Source: JBJENW01 sp051880395 (GTDB lineage Bacteria; Bacillota; Clostridia; Lachnospirales; Lachnospiraceae). From it: DNA of 10,011 bases. A program made the translations under genes and the position numbers. The notes under the pieces are model-generated. The model searched no databases. It saw only the letters and a list, made by a program, of their open reading frames with translations, and had not been told where the DNA came from. The stretch spans positions 1 to 10,011 of the forward strand of contig JBJENW010000247.1 in the NCBI GenBank assembly GCA_051880395.1, read 5' to 3'. Shown here one piece after another: positions 1 through 6,530 of this stretch (positions within the stretch are counted from its first letter, which is position 1; each line of letters begins with the position of its first letter).

Positions 1-37
1 GATAAAGCTTCGGGTGGCCAATATAATAGAACCTGCA

Positions 38-64
38 CACTTACGCCCATATAAAGCGTAAGTG
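38..64. repeat. Short inverted repeat upstream of the first gene
   Basis: A perfect 9-bp stem, CACTTACGC (38–46) and GCGTAAGTG (56–64), encloses a 9-nt loop. No run of T follows on the plus strand, so it does not look like an intrinsic terminator. It lies between a TATAAT hexamer at 22–27, whose -35 would fall outside the window, and the promoter at 116–144. It could be an operator or the 5' hairpin of a transcript. The function is unknown. Confidence 0.3.
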
Positions 65-115
65 CGTATACAGACAAAAAGCTTGTGTTTACCGTGTTTT
101 TGCATCTCATGTATA

Positions 116-144
116 TTGACAGAAAATACAAAATCATGTACACT
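116..144 (+). promoter_or_regulatory. Sigma-A-type promoter of the membrane-protein pair
   Basis: A perfect -35 TTGACA (116–121) is separated by 17 nt from a -10 TACACT (139–144, 4 of 6 consensus bases). Transcription would begin near 151, giving a leader of about 40 nt before the start codon at 191. This fits the vegetative sigma factor. It was read by eye and not scored. Confidence 0.55.
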
Positions 145-190
145 TGAAAAGATTGACAACAGAATGCCGAAAAGGCAGAAGGAGCGTAAA

Positions 191-736
191 ATGTGTACAA
201 ATAAAAAACAGAAGTGTGCTGTCATCATAGGGGGAGTTGTTTGCATTGTTCTTGCAGGTGCGATCATATTAGCATTTATCTTGAAAAGTCGTCAGGTCGA
301 AAAAATAGATTGTTCTCATATTCCCGTACAAAAACAACAGAAAGATGTCTACTTTCAGATTGATGAGGTAGGCTTTGATGAACACGGTGTATTATACATA
401 ACAGCGGAGGCAGAGAATGCCAAAATAAAATATTCCTATAAAAACTGGGTGCTTGGGGAAGGAAAAAATGTATATCGTAAGTCAAAAATTGTTTTAGTAG
501 ACGATGAGCACAAGGTTGCTTATAAATTGCCTACTTATCCGCATGCGACACCATCGCAAAGTGAAAAAGGGGAAGGTTCAGAGATCGAAACAGCGACTAC
601 AACAGGATTGGTGGCATATGCACCGAAAAAACTGATGAAAAAAGGTCCGTTTTCGATTGCAGTTCTGTTTGAGGACAGAGAAAAGAATGAAACGATTTTA
701 TATCCGAAGGAGGAACAGATTGTCAATGAAGAATAA
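191..736 (+). CDS. Membrane-anchored protein of unknown function
   Basis: This 181-residue protein is not one I recognise. ATG 191 is chosen because an AAGGAG ribosome binding site lies just before it; the upstream in-frame starts at 62 and 164 have none, and the one at 62 lies upstream of the predicted promoter. A short basic N-terminus is followed by one hydrophobic segment (about residues 10–31) with no signal-peptidase or lipoprotein motif, so it is probably an N-in, C-out single-pass anchor. The remaining 150 residues are hydrophilic and probably lie outside the membrane, with alternating patterns that suggest beta structure and a Ser/Glu/Thr-rich linker around residues 125–140. Its last 11 nt overlap the start of the next, polytopic membrane gene, so the two are probably co-translated and may act together at the cell surface. 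That partnership is inferred only from the overlap. Confidence 0.75.
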   Translation: MCTNKKQKCAVIIGGVVCIVLAGAIILAFILKSRQVEKIDCSHIPVQKQQKDVYFQIDEVGFDEHGVLYITAEAENAKIKYSYKNWVLGEGKNVYRKSKIVLVDDEHKVAYKLPTYPHATPSQSEKGEGSEIETATTTGLVAYAPKKLMKKGPFSIAVLFEDREKNETILYPKEEQIVNEE

Positions 737-1967
737 ACGAAAAACAATCTATACATATTTACCAGTCATCGTTTTTTTCTGTTATGCCTGTCTGGTGTTT
801 CGAAAAATAGGATATCTTCCGGGGGATGACGAATTTTATCGTAATACATTTGCGAACCAAAGTGTGTTGCAGTGGTGCAAAGATTTCTATTTGCAGTGGA
901 GTGGAAGGGTCCCGTTGCAGCTTTTGGATATTTTGTTTTTAAATCTGCCGCTTATGGTATGGAAGATCGTAAATGCCTTGTTTTATGCGCTGATTCCATT
1001 TTATTTTTGTAGGATCAGTCGAATCTTTTTAAATGATAAAGGCACCTGGGGCTTTTTTTTGGGAGTATGTGCGTGTGTGATGCTTGTTGAAATTCCGGAT
1101 GCGATTATGGCGTCTGCCGTTTACTGGGTGACCGGTTCATTTAATTATCTTTGGCCGACGGTGGGGCTACTTGTCGGAATTTATCCGCTGCTTGCGGCAG
1201 CGTGTCAAAAGCAATGCAGGAAAATTGATTTTTTTGTGGGGATCATCGGCACATTTTTTGCGTGCTATGCAGAGCAGACAGCAGCCGTATACCTTTGTCT
1301 GGGCGGCTTTTGTGTGGTAACAGCTTTGGTAAAAAAACACGAATATCGGTTTGTTCTTACCACGCTGTATTTATTCGGAGGGATAAATGCACTGATTCAG
1401 TTTGCAGCGCCGGGAAATCATGTGCGTTCTGAGGCAGAATTACTTCGGTGGTATCCAAATTTTGATATGCACAGCACCATGGATCGTCTCTGGCTGGGAG
1501 GAATCCACACGATGAAAGAGGTGCTGGTGGAAGGATATCCGTTTTTCTTATGTATGCTGCTCTTACTTGGAATCGTGGTTGCAAAAAAAGGATTTTTTTT
1601 ACAGATCTGTTATGGAGGAGTTGTTGTACTTACTGGAATTGCCTGGAAAATCTCAAATGGTTTAGAAGATGGTGCAATCTGGCAGATTTATAATACAAAA
1701 TTATTGCTTTGTTTGGGTGTACTTGTGTTTTGGATGTTTTTTTCAGCGTGGTTTGTTTTTTGTGCGTTGGATTTATCTTTTCAGGGATTCATCGGAGCAC
1801 TGTTGTTTCTTGCAGCTTTTGCAAGCGGAATCGTGGTCGGCATGAGCCCTACCATCTATGCCTCTGATGTGAGGATTTACTTTTTATCTTATATATTGAT
1901 CATTTTATTTTTACTCTTTTTGTTGGGATATGTCTTAAAAGAAGAGGAGAAGACAGAAAAAGCATAA
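726..1967 (+). CDS. DUF6056-like polytopic membrane protein (possible GT-C-type enzyme)
   Basis: The protein has 413 residues and about ten hydrophobic segments spread over its length. ATG 726 is chosen because AAGGAGGA (707–714) lies 11 nt upstream; it overlaps the preceding gene by 11 nt in another frame. After the first membrane segment comes an extracytoplasmic loop with PGDDEF (acidic pair D34, D35) and, further on, WSGR (residues 58–61). A second motif, APGN, is at residues 228–231. From memory, the acidic pair, GR and PGN motifs are typical of DUF6056 membrane proteins. Acidic residues in the first outer loop are also the hallmark of GT-C glycosyltransferases that use lipid-linked sugars, so a role in cell-surface glycan transfer is plausible but not shown. 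The C-terminus is a charged cytoplasmic tail rich in Glu and Lys. It is followed directly by a strong terminator. Confidence 0.75.
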   Translation: MKNKRKTIYTYLPVIVFFCYACLVFRKIGYLPGDDEFYRNTFANQSVLQWCKDFYLQWSGRVPLQLLDILFLNLPLMVWKIVNALFYALIPFYFCRISRIFLNDKGTWGFFLGVCACVMLVEIPDAIMASAVYWVTGSFNYLWPTVGLLVGIYPLLAAACQKQCRKIDFFVGIIGTFFACYAEQTAAVYLCLGGFCVVTALVKKHEYRFVLTTLYLFGGINALIQFAAPGNHVRSEAELLRWYPNFDMHSTMDRLWLGGIHTMKEVLVEGYPFFLCMLLLLGIVVAKKGFFLQICYGGVVVLTGIAWKISNGLEDGAIWQIYNTKLLLCLGVLVFWMFFSAWFVFCALDLSFQGFIGALLFLAAFASGIVVGMSPTIYASDVRIYFLSYILIILFLLFLLGYVLKEEEKTEKA

Positions 1968-1974
1968 AAGAAAA

Positions 1975-2010
1975 ATAAAAAAGTCAGTGTCGCAGCACAC
2001 TGACTTTTTT
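1975..2010. terminator. Bidirectional intrinsic terminator
   Basis: A perfect 8-bp stem, GTCAGTGT (1983–1990) and ACACTGAC (1997–2004), encloses the 6-nt loop CGCAGC. An A-run (1977–1982) precedes it and a T-run (2005–2010) follows. This is the usual form of an intrinsic terminator acting in both directions. It sits between the convergent genes ending at 1967 (plus) and 2037 (minus), so it probably ends both transcripts. Confidence 0.9.
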
Positions 2011-2036
2011 GGAAAAAAGATGTATAGAAGTATCAA

Positions 2037-2693
2037 TTATGAATTGGAATTATCGGTTGTTTCTGTCTGGGAATCGGTTCCGTTTTTCCATGCGTCAAAT
2101 TTCTTTATGACGGCATCATAGGTTCTCTGAGAGATGTCCGGTAAATCTTTTCCCCAGCTTTTGGTGGCTTCTTTGAAGCCCTTTTTGAACGCTTCAAGCA
2201 TTTCATCGGCTTTAGAAGAGTCATCACCGGTCAGGGCTTTTGCAAATGATACAATGCGTTCAGAAGTTTGTTCGACTCCCCAATATCCGTCCTCAGCGAT
2301 ATCTTTCTGGGCCTGTATTTTTGCAGCTTCGGTTACAGTATAGTTGCCGCTTGCCAAAAAGGACCAGATGTCATCGGCTGTCCCAATCGCAGCACCTTGC
2401 TTTTGCATCATCTGCGAGACAATGTCCTGCAGTTGTTTGGTCCGGGCTTGGGTATCCGCTTTCATCTGTGCAACAATGGCTGCATGTGTGCGTTCTTTTG
2501 AAGAAACGTCATAGGTTACTTTTTTATCGGTTGAGGTGCCTGTATTTTTTTCATAGATCACACCTGCTTGATCCTGTTTCGTAGTATCAGAAGTTTTCTT
2601 TTCGGAAACTTCTGTATTTTTTTTTGCAGAGTTGTCGGTCTGATACGATGCTGCAACAGATGAGACAACACCGCTGATGGATTCAACTCCCAT
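2037..2693 (-). CDS. Soluble protein with DUF5610-like C-terminal domain
   Basis: The protein has 218 residues. The start at 2693 (Met-Gly-Val-Glu) is preferred over an in-frame ATG 21 nt upstream because AAAGGAG lies 5 nt before it. No signal peptide or membrane segment is visible. Residues 1–75 are polar, rich in Ser, Thr, Lys and Gln, and look disordered. Residues 80–110 are predicted helical. The C-terminal half contains ERIVSFA, then a helix with KKGFKEA, then LPDISQRTYDAVIKKFDAW. From memory, this arrangement resembles the DUF5610 domain, which has no established function that I know. The gene stands alone and converges on the membrane-protein pair. Its promoter looks like a sigma-D (flagellar/chemotaxis) promoter, so expression with the motility regulon is a reasonable guess. 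The family assignment is moderate; the function is unknown. Confidence 0.8.
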   Translation of the reverse strand: MGVESISGVVSSVAASYQTDNSAKKNTEVSEKKTSDTTKQDQAGVIYEKNTGTSTDKKVTYDVSSKERTHAAIVAQMKADTQARTKQLQDIVSQMMQKQGAAIGTADDIWSFLASGNYTVTEAAKIQAQKDIAEDGYWGVEQTSERIVSFAKALTGDDSSKADEMLEAFKKGFKEATKSWGKDLPDISQRTYDAVIKKFDAWKNGTDSQTETTDNSNS

Positions 2694-2765
2694 AAGCACT
2701 CCTTTCTGAGGCAATCGATTCGTTACCCTCTCTCAACTTACCAATATTTTCCTTTGATATTCCAT

Positions 2766-2793
2766 ATATCGGTACTTTTGAGAAAAAGAATTA
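2766..2793 (-). promoter_or_regulatory. Candidate sigma-D (flagellar-type) promoter
   Basis: Read on the minus strand, TAAT (2793–2790) is followed after 16 nt by ACCGATAT (2773–2766). The Bacillus sigma-D consensus is TAAA, about 15 nt, then GCCGATAT, so the match is 3 of 4 and 7 of 8 bases. Transcription would start near 2759, about 65 nt before the start codon at 2693. No good sigma-A promoter was seen in this gap on this strand. Confidence 0.5.
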
Positions 2794-2802
2794 GTAAAAA
2801 GA

Positions 2803-2831
2803 TTGACTTTTTCAAAAAAAATGAGTAACAT
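2803..2831 (+). promoter_or_regulatory. Sigma-A-type promoter of ispE
   Basis: TTGACT (2803–2808, 5 of 6 bases) and TAACAT (2826–2831, 4 of 6) are separated by 17 nt. Transcription would start about 70 nt before the ispE start codon. It is divergent from the sigma-D-like promoter of the minus-strand gene; the two promoter regions lie about 10 nt apart. Confidence 0.45.
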
Positions 2832-2909
2832 TTACAGTAGAAGAAAATACAGTATACACGAGATGGTGTGCGGGGACATAAATTGTGTCTGGATAAAGTG
2901 AGGAAAGAA

Positions 2910-3782
2910 ATGGATGAATTAAAATTAAAAGCGTTAGCAAAAATCAATGTCGGGCTTGATGTGGTAAGAAAACGAGAAGATGGTTATCATGAAGTGCGTA
3001 TGATCATGCAGACCGTAAATATCTATGACAAAATTAAAATGTCTTTGCGCAAAGATGGTAAGATCACAGTACAGACGAATCTGTATTATCTTCCGTCTAA
3101 TGAGAACAATCTTGTATACAAAGCAGCAAAACTATTAAAAGACGAATTTCAAATCCCGGAGGGTGTTCACATCGAATTAGAAAAGCACATTCCGGTTGCG
3201 GCAGGTATGGCAGGTGGGAGCAGCGATGCAGCGGCAGTTTTATTTGGAATGAATAAATTATTTGGACTTGATCTGTCGAAGCGGCAGCTGATGCAGCGCG
3301 GTGTAAAAATCGGCGCGGATGTTCCGTATTGTCTGATGCGTGGAACTGCACTTTCCGAAGGGATCGGGGAGATTTTAACGCCACTTTCGCCGATGCCGAA
3401 ATGTGCGGTATTGGTCGCAAAACCGGGAATCAGTGTTTCTACAAAATTTGTATATGAAAATTTGAAATTGACAGATCAGACGATACACCCGGATATTGAT
3501 GCATTGGTGCAGGACATGAAAGATCGTGACCTCCATGCACTTGCATCTCATATGGGAAATGTTCTTGAAACAGTGACCATTCCGGAGTTTCCGGTAATCG
3601 CACAGCTGAAAGAAGAAATGAAGCGGCAAGGGGCACTGCAGGCAATGATGAGTGGAAGTGGACCGACTGTGTTTGGATTTTTTGAGGATCGATCACAGGC
3701 CCAAAAGGTGTGCGAAGACTTGCAAAAGAAGAGACTGGCAAAGCAGTTATTTGTGACAAGTATCTATAATAACCGGAAGTAA
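2910..3782 (+). CDS. ispE: 4-diphosphocytidyl-2-C-methyl-D-erythritol kinase
   Basis: IspE phosphorylates 4-diphosphocytidyl-2-C-methyl-D-erythritol with ATP, the fourth step of the cytoplasmic MEP pathway to isoprenoid precursors. The 290-residue length is normal for the family. All landmarks of this GHMP kinase are present: the N-terminal AKINVGLDV with catalytic Lys11, the glycine-rich ATP loop PVAAGMAGGSSDAA at 95–108, IGADVPYC with catalytic Asp137, and the C-terminal MMSGSGPTVFG from residue 246. ATG 2910 was chosen because an AGGAAAG ribosome binding site precedes it and homologues begin with this short basic stretch before AKIN; an in-frame GTG at 2868 would add 14 unlikely residues. 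It has its own upstream promoter and is followed after 23 nt by a GntR regulator, probably in the same transcript. Nothing about it looks defective. Confidence 0.97.
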   Translation: MDELKLKALAKINVGLDVVRKREDGYHEVRMIMQTVNIYDKIKMSLRKDGKITVQTNLYYLPSNENNLVYKAAKLLKDEFQIPEGVHIELEKHIPVAAGMAGGSSDAAAVLFGMNKLFGLDLSKRQLMQRGVKIGADVPYCLMRGTALSEGIGEILTPLSPMPKCAVLVAKPGISVSTKFVYENLKLTDQTIHPDIDALVQDMKDRDLHALASHMGNVLETVTIPEFPVIAQLKEEMKRQGALQAMMSGSGPTVFGFFEDRSQAQKVCEDLQKKRLAKQLFVTSIYNNRK

Positions 3783-3805
3783 GAAAGATAGGAAGGAATG
3801 CAGCT

Positions 3806-4480
3806 ATGACAGATAAATTGGAATTAAATATGGATGAATATTTACCATTGCGCGATGTCGTATTTCGCACTTTGAGGGAAGCAATTTTAAAAGGGGAACT
3901 GAAGCCGGGAGAACATTTGATGGAGCTGCAGCTTGCTTCGAAGCTTGGCGTCAGCCGCACCCCCATCCGTGAGGCAATTCGTATGTTAGAGCTGGAAGGA
4001 TTAGCTGTTACTGTACCGCGTAAGGGTGCAGAAGTGGCACGCATGACAGAGAAAGACATGGAAGATGTCCTTCAGATCCGGGAAGCGCTAGACGAGCTTG
4101 CGGTGAAACTGGCATGTGAATTGATTACAGATGAGCAGTTGGTTGCGTTGAAACAGGCGATGGATCATTTTGAGGCGTCTTCGGCATCAAATGATGTGAA
4201 AGAGATCGCACAGGCAGATGTCGAGTTTCACGATGTGATCTATCAGTCTACCGAAAATCCGAAATTAGTGACACTGTTGAGCAATCTGCGAGAGCAGATG
4301 TATCGATATCGTGTGGAATATTTAAAAGATGCGAAAAATTATCCGACCTTGATCCAGGAACATCACGATATATACAACGGTTTATCCAGTCACGATACAT
4401 CGCTTGCAATGGAAGCGATGCATCGCCACGTTGTGAATCAGGCAGAAGCCGTAAAAGCAGTGATTCGCAATCAAGAATAA
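3806..4480 (+). CDS. GntR-family transcriptional regulator, FCD (FadR/VanR-type) subgroup
   Basis: This 224-residue DNA-binding regulator has a winged helix-turn-helix at about residues 12–78. It includes the strongly conserved LREAILKGELKPGE and VSRTPIREAIRMLELEGL segments, followed by the wing. The C-terminal all-helical FCD domain (about 83–215) binds small ligands and often a metal ion. The expected ligand set appears to be present: Asp138 and His142 in DVEFH, His186 in EHHD, and His208 in MHRH. GGAAGGA at 3791–3797 supports ATG 3806. The effector is unknown; FCD regulators usually respond to organic acids or sugar acids, and no metabolic gene of that kind is nearby. Its partner in the operon is ispE, which need not be its target. 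A giant palindromic element begins 10 nt after its stop codon. Confidence 0.93.
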   Translation: MTDKLELNMDEYLPLRDVVFRTLREAILKGELKPGEHLMELQLASKLGVSRTPIREAIRMLELEGLAVTVPRKGAEVARMTEKDMEDVLQIREALDELAVKLACELITDEQLVALKQAMDHFEASSASNDVKEIAQADVEFHDVIYQSTENPKLVTLLSNLREQMYRYRVEYLKDAKNYPTLIQEHHDIYNGLSSHDTSLAMEAMHRHVVNQAEAVKAVIRNQE

Positions 4481-4490
4481 AAAAGGGACG

Positions 4491-4886
4491 CGAAAAATAT
4501 CTCAACTTTTGGGGTCCAAGGCGGACGTTTCCGTTATCCTGCGGACAAAGCGACAGGGGTGGCGGGTACAGATCTGGCTAGACAGAAATGAAGTCGAGTT
4601 TTGGAGGGGAGCTTTTGCGATGCTTTATTTTTGCTGTTTTCCGAATGTCGGACAGTCTGCACGAAGGTGTATGCCAAGGAAAGACTCAGAGGTGGACTCT
4701 TTCCTTGGAATACACCTTCGCACAGCCAGTCCGCCTCTCGGAAAAACAGCAAAGGCATCACAAACGCTCCCCTCCAAACTCACTATCATTTCTGTCAGAG
4801 CCAGATCTGTACCCGCCACCTCTGTCGCTTTGTCCGCAGGATAACGGAAACTGTGTATCGGAGACGATAGGTTGAGATATTTTTTG
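4491..4886. repeat. Giant imperfect palindrome (dispersed repeat, copy 1)
   Basis: The whole stretch between the GntR stop and the germination promoter region is one inverted repeat, with arms of about 190 bp around a 13-nt apical loop at 4685–4697. Clear paired segments are 4493–4506 with 4871–4884 (14 bp), 4528–4556 with 4822–4850 (29 bp), 4558–4579 with 4799–4820 (22 bp, separated from the previous one by a single G·T), 4662–4672 with 4710–4720, and the tip 4674–4684 with 4698–4708. Between 4507 and 4527, and around 4580–4600, the arms diverge. Open frames inside it exist on both strands with similar translations, as expected for a palindrome, and lack ribosome binding sites, so it is treated as non-coding. 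A-rich and T-rich ends resemble those of a terminator, so it may also end the ispE–GntR transcript. No transposase or clear target duplication is seen. A partial second copy is at 9901. A MITE-like element or a long structured RNA are the main alternatives. Confidence 0.9.
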
Positions 4887-4971
4887 AGTGAAAGTTGTTG
4901 TAGATGGAACAAATCTTTATATTATCCCCAAAAGTATCGAGTTCACAATTCTCTTCCTCAGCGAAAAATTG

Positions 4972-5000
4972 GCATAGTTTTCAAAAAGATGTAGATACTA
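4972..5000 (+). promoter_or_regulatory. Forespore (sigma-G/sigma-F-type) promoter of the germination operon
   Basis: GCATA (4972–4976) and GATACTA (4994–5000) are separated by 17 nt. The Bacillus sigma-G consensus is roughly GHATR and CATWMTA, so only the first base of the -10 differs. The site also fits sigma-F fairly well, as these two overlap. Transcription would start near 5007, just upstream of the AGGAGGG ribosome binding site (5018–5024). Receptor operons of this family are known to be sigma-G dependent in Bacillus. Confidence 0.6.
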
Positions 5001-5031
5001 GTTGAGATAAGAAATGCAGGAGGGCATAAGG

Positions 5032-6510
5032 ATGCCGCAGAATATCTCAAAAAAATTAGAAGAAAATATAAAATACGTGGAACAGACATTTGCGAATGCA
5101 GATGATATCCAGAGAGTACGAATGCAGATCGGATCAGATGGAGGCATCGGTGCATATGTTGTGTTTATTGAAGTGTCGGTGGGAAATCTTTTGATGGAAA
5201 ATACAGTGATCGGAAGCCTGCTTCGTACATTGACAAAAACACAAGCCGATCAGGTTGTAAAAACGTTGGAGGAAAATCGGACAGGAGTGGCAGATACGTC
5301 GTACTTTGGTACATTTGAGGAAGCATTTGCCTCGCTGATGGCTGGAAATATTCTGCTTTTTGTAGATGGATTTTCAAAAGCTGTCAAGGTACAGGATAAT
5401 GGATATCCGCGTATGAGCTTGCAGGAAGCGGAGTCCGAAAAGGCAGTGCGGGGGTCAAATGAAGGATTTTCGGATTCGGTAAAAATAAATTCGGCCTTGA
5501 TACGGAAACGTTTGCGCAGTACAAAATTAAAAGTTGTACAGAAAAAAGCAGGCGTGCGGTCACAGACGATTTTGAATCTGGTTTATATGGAAGATCTTGT
5601 TCGTCCGCGTCTGCTAAAAGAAATTGAAGATCGGCTGCAGGGGTTTGAAATAGATGGGGTATTAGATAGTGGTGTGATCGAACAACTGACAGAGGAACGA
5701 TGGTATTCGCCATTTCCGCAGTTTCAGACGACACAGCGGCCAGACCGTGCAGCAATGGCGATTTTGGAAGGACGGGTTGTGCTGCTGTGTGATAATTCAC
5801 CAGAGGCATTGATTCTGCCGACGGAATATCATTCTTTTTTAAAGACGGCGGATGATTATTATATGCGTTGGGAGATTGCGTCACTGGGGCGTATGATTCG
5901 GTATATGGCAGCTTTTTTTGCAATGGTGTTGCCGGGCCTGTATCTGGCAGTGACGAATTTTCACACGCAGGTGTTGCCGACAAGTCTTCTATTGTCTTTT
6001 GCGGCGGCAAGGCAGGGGGTACCGTTTCCGGGGGTAGTGGAGGTTTTGTTTATGGAGATCGCGTTTGAACTGCTTCGGGAGGCAGGGGTGCGTCTGCCCG
6101 GTGCGATGGGGAATACGATCGGAATTGTGGGCGGTCTGATCATCGGACAGGCAGCTGTGGAGGCAAATATCGTCAGCCCGATCGTCGTGATCCTTGTCTC
6201 CTTTACCGCACTCTGTTCCTTTTCCATTCCAAATGAGGAATTTGCGTCAGCCTTTCGCCTGCTGAAGTTTTTCTTCATTTTTATCTGCGCATGGCTTGGA
6301 TATTTTGGATTTTTGGCAGGACTTTTGGTGGTGCTCATTCATTTGTCTCATCTGAAAAGTTTTGGGATTCCGTATCTGATGCCGTTTTGTGGAGCGGATT
6401 TGAATGATTATGTGGATGAACGTGATCTTTTGATTCGCCAGCCGCTGCTTCGTCTGACACGCAGACCAATCTATGCGAAACCCGGTCAATCCGTTCGCTT
6501 GAAGCATTGA
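5032..6510 (+). CDS. gerA: Spore germination protein, GerA family A subunit
   Basis: This is the A subunit of a GerA-type nutrient germinant receptor, which sits in the spore inner membrane and triggers ion and dipicolinic acid release when nutrients return. The protein has 492 residues, normal for the family. A soluble N-terminal region (about 1–285) ends with the family motif QRPDRAAMAILEGRVVLL and a conserved proline segment. A membrane region follows from about residue 288, with IGIVGGLIIGQAAVEA (about 363–378), a GerA hallmark. The C-terminus is a basic cytoplasmic tail. ATG 5032 is preferred because AGGAGGG lies 7 nt upstream; an in-frame ATG at 5014 lacks a site and would lie only a few bases from the predicted transcript start. 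SpoVAF proteins are homologous, but the B and C subunits encoded 20 nt downstream favour a receptor over SpoVAF. The nutrient recognised cannot be told from the sequence. Confidence 0.93.
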   Translation: MPQNISKKLEENIKYVEQTFANADDIQRVRMQIGSDGGIGAYVVFIEVSVGNLLMENTVIGSLLRTLTKTQADQVVKTLEENRTGVADTSYFGTFEEAFASLMAGNILLFVDGFSKAVKVQDNGYPRMSLQEAESEKAVRGSNEGFSDSVKINSALIRKRLRSTKLKVVQKKAGVRSQTILNLVYMEDLVRPRLLKEIEDRLQGFEIDGVLDSGVIEQLTEERWYSPFPQFQTTQRPDRAAMAILEGRVVLLCDNSPEALILPTEYHSFLKTADDYYMRWEIASLGRMIRYMAAFFAMVLPGLYLAVTNFHTQVLPTSLLLSFAAARQGVPFPGVVEVLFMEIAFELLREAGVRLPGAMGNTIGIVGGLIIGQAAVEANIVSPIVVILVSFTALCSFSIPNEEFASAFRLLKFFFIFICAWLGYFGFLAGLLVVLIHLSHLKSFGIPYLMPFCGADLNDYVDERDLLIRQPLLRLTRRPIYAKPGQSVRLKH

Positions 6511-6530
6511 AATGAGAGAAAGGAGAAGAT

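Noticed and set aside
22..27. TATAAT hexamer near the window start
   Set aside because: A matching -35 would fall outside the window, so it cannot be judged as a promoter.
62..190. N-terminal extension of the first gene
   Set aside because: The frame starts upstream of the predicted promoter and reads through it. The site before ATG 191 is far better.
2134..2584. Plus-strand open frames across the DUF5610-like gene
   Set aside because: They overlap each other, lack ribosome binding sites, and their translations show no recognisable domain. The minus-strand frame has a good start, a promoter and a terminator.
4509..4912. Several open frames of 75–111 codons on both strands in the palindrome region
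   Set aside because: They lie almost entirely inside the inverted repeat, so opposite strands give near-identical peptides. None has a ribosome binding site or a recognisable domain.
5014..5031. Earlier in-frame ATG for the GerA subunit
   Set aside because: It lacks a ribosome binding site and sits only a few bases after the predicted transcript start; AGGAGGG clearly serves ATG 5032.
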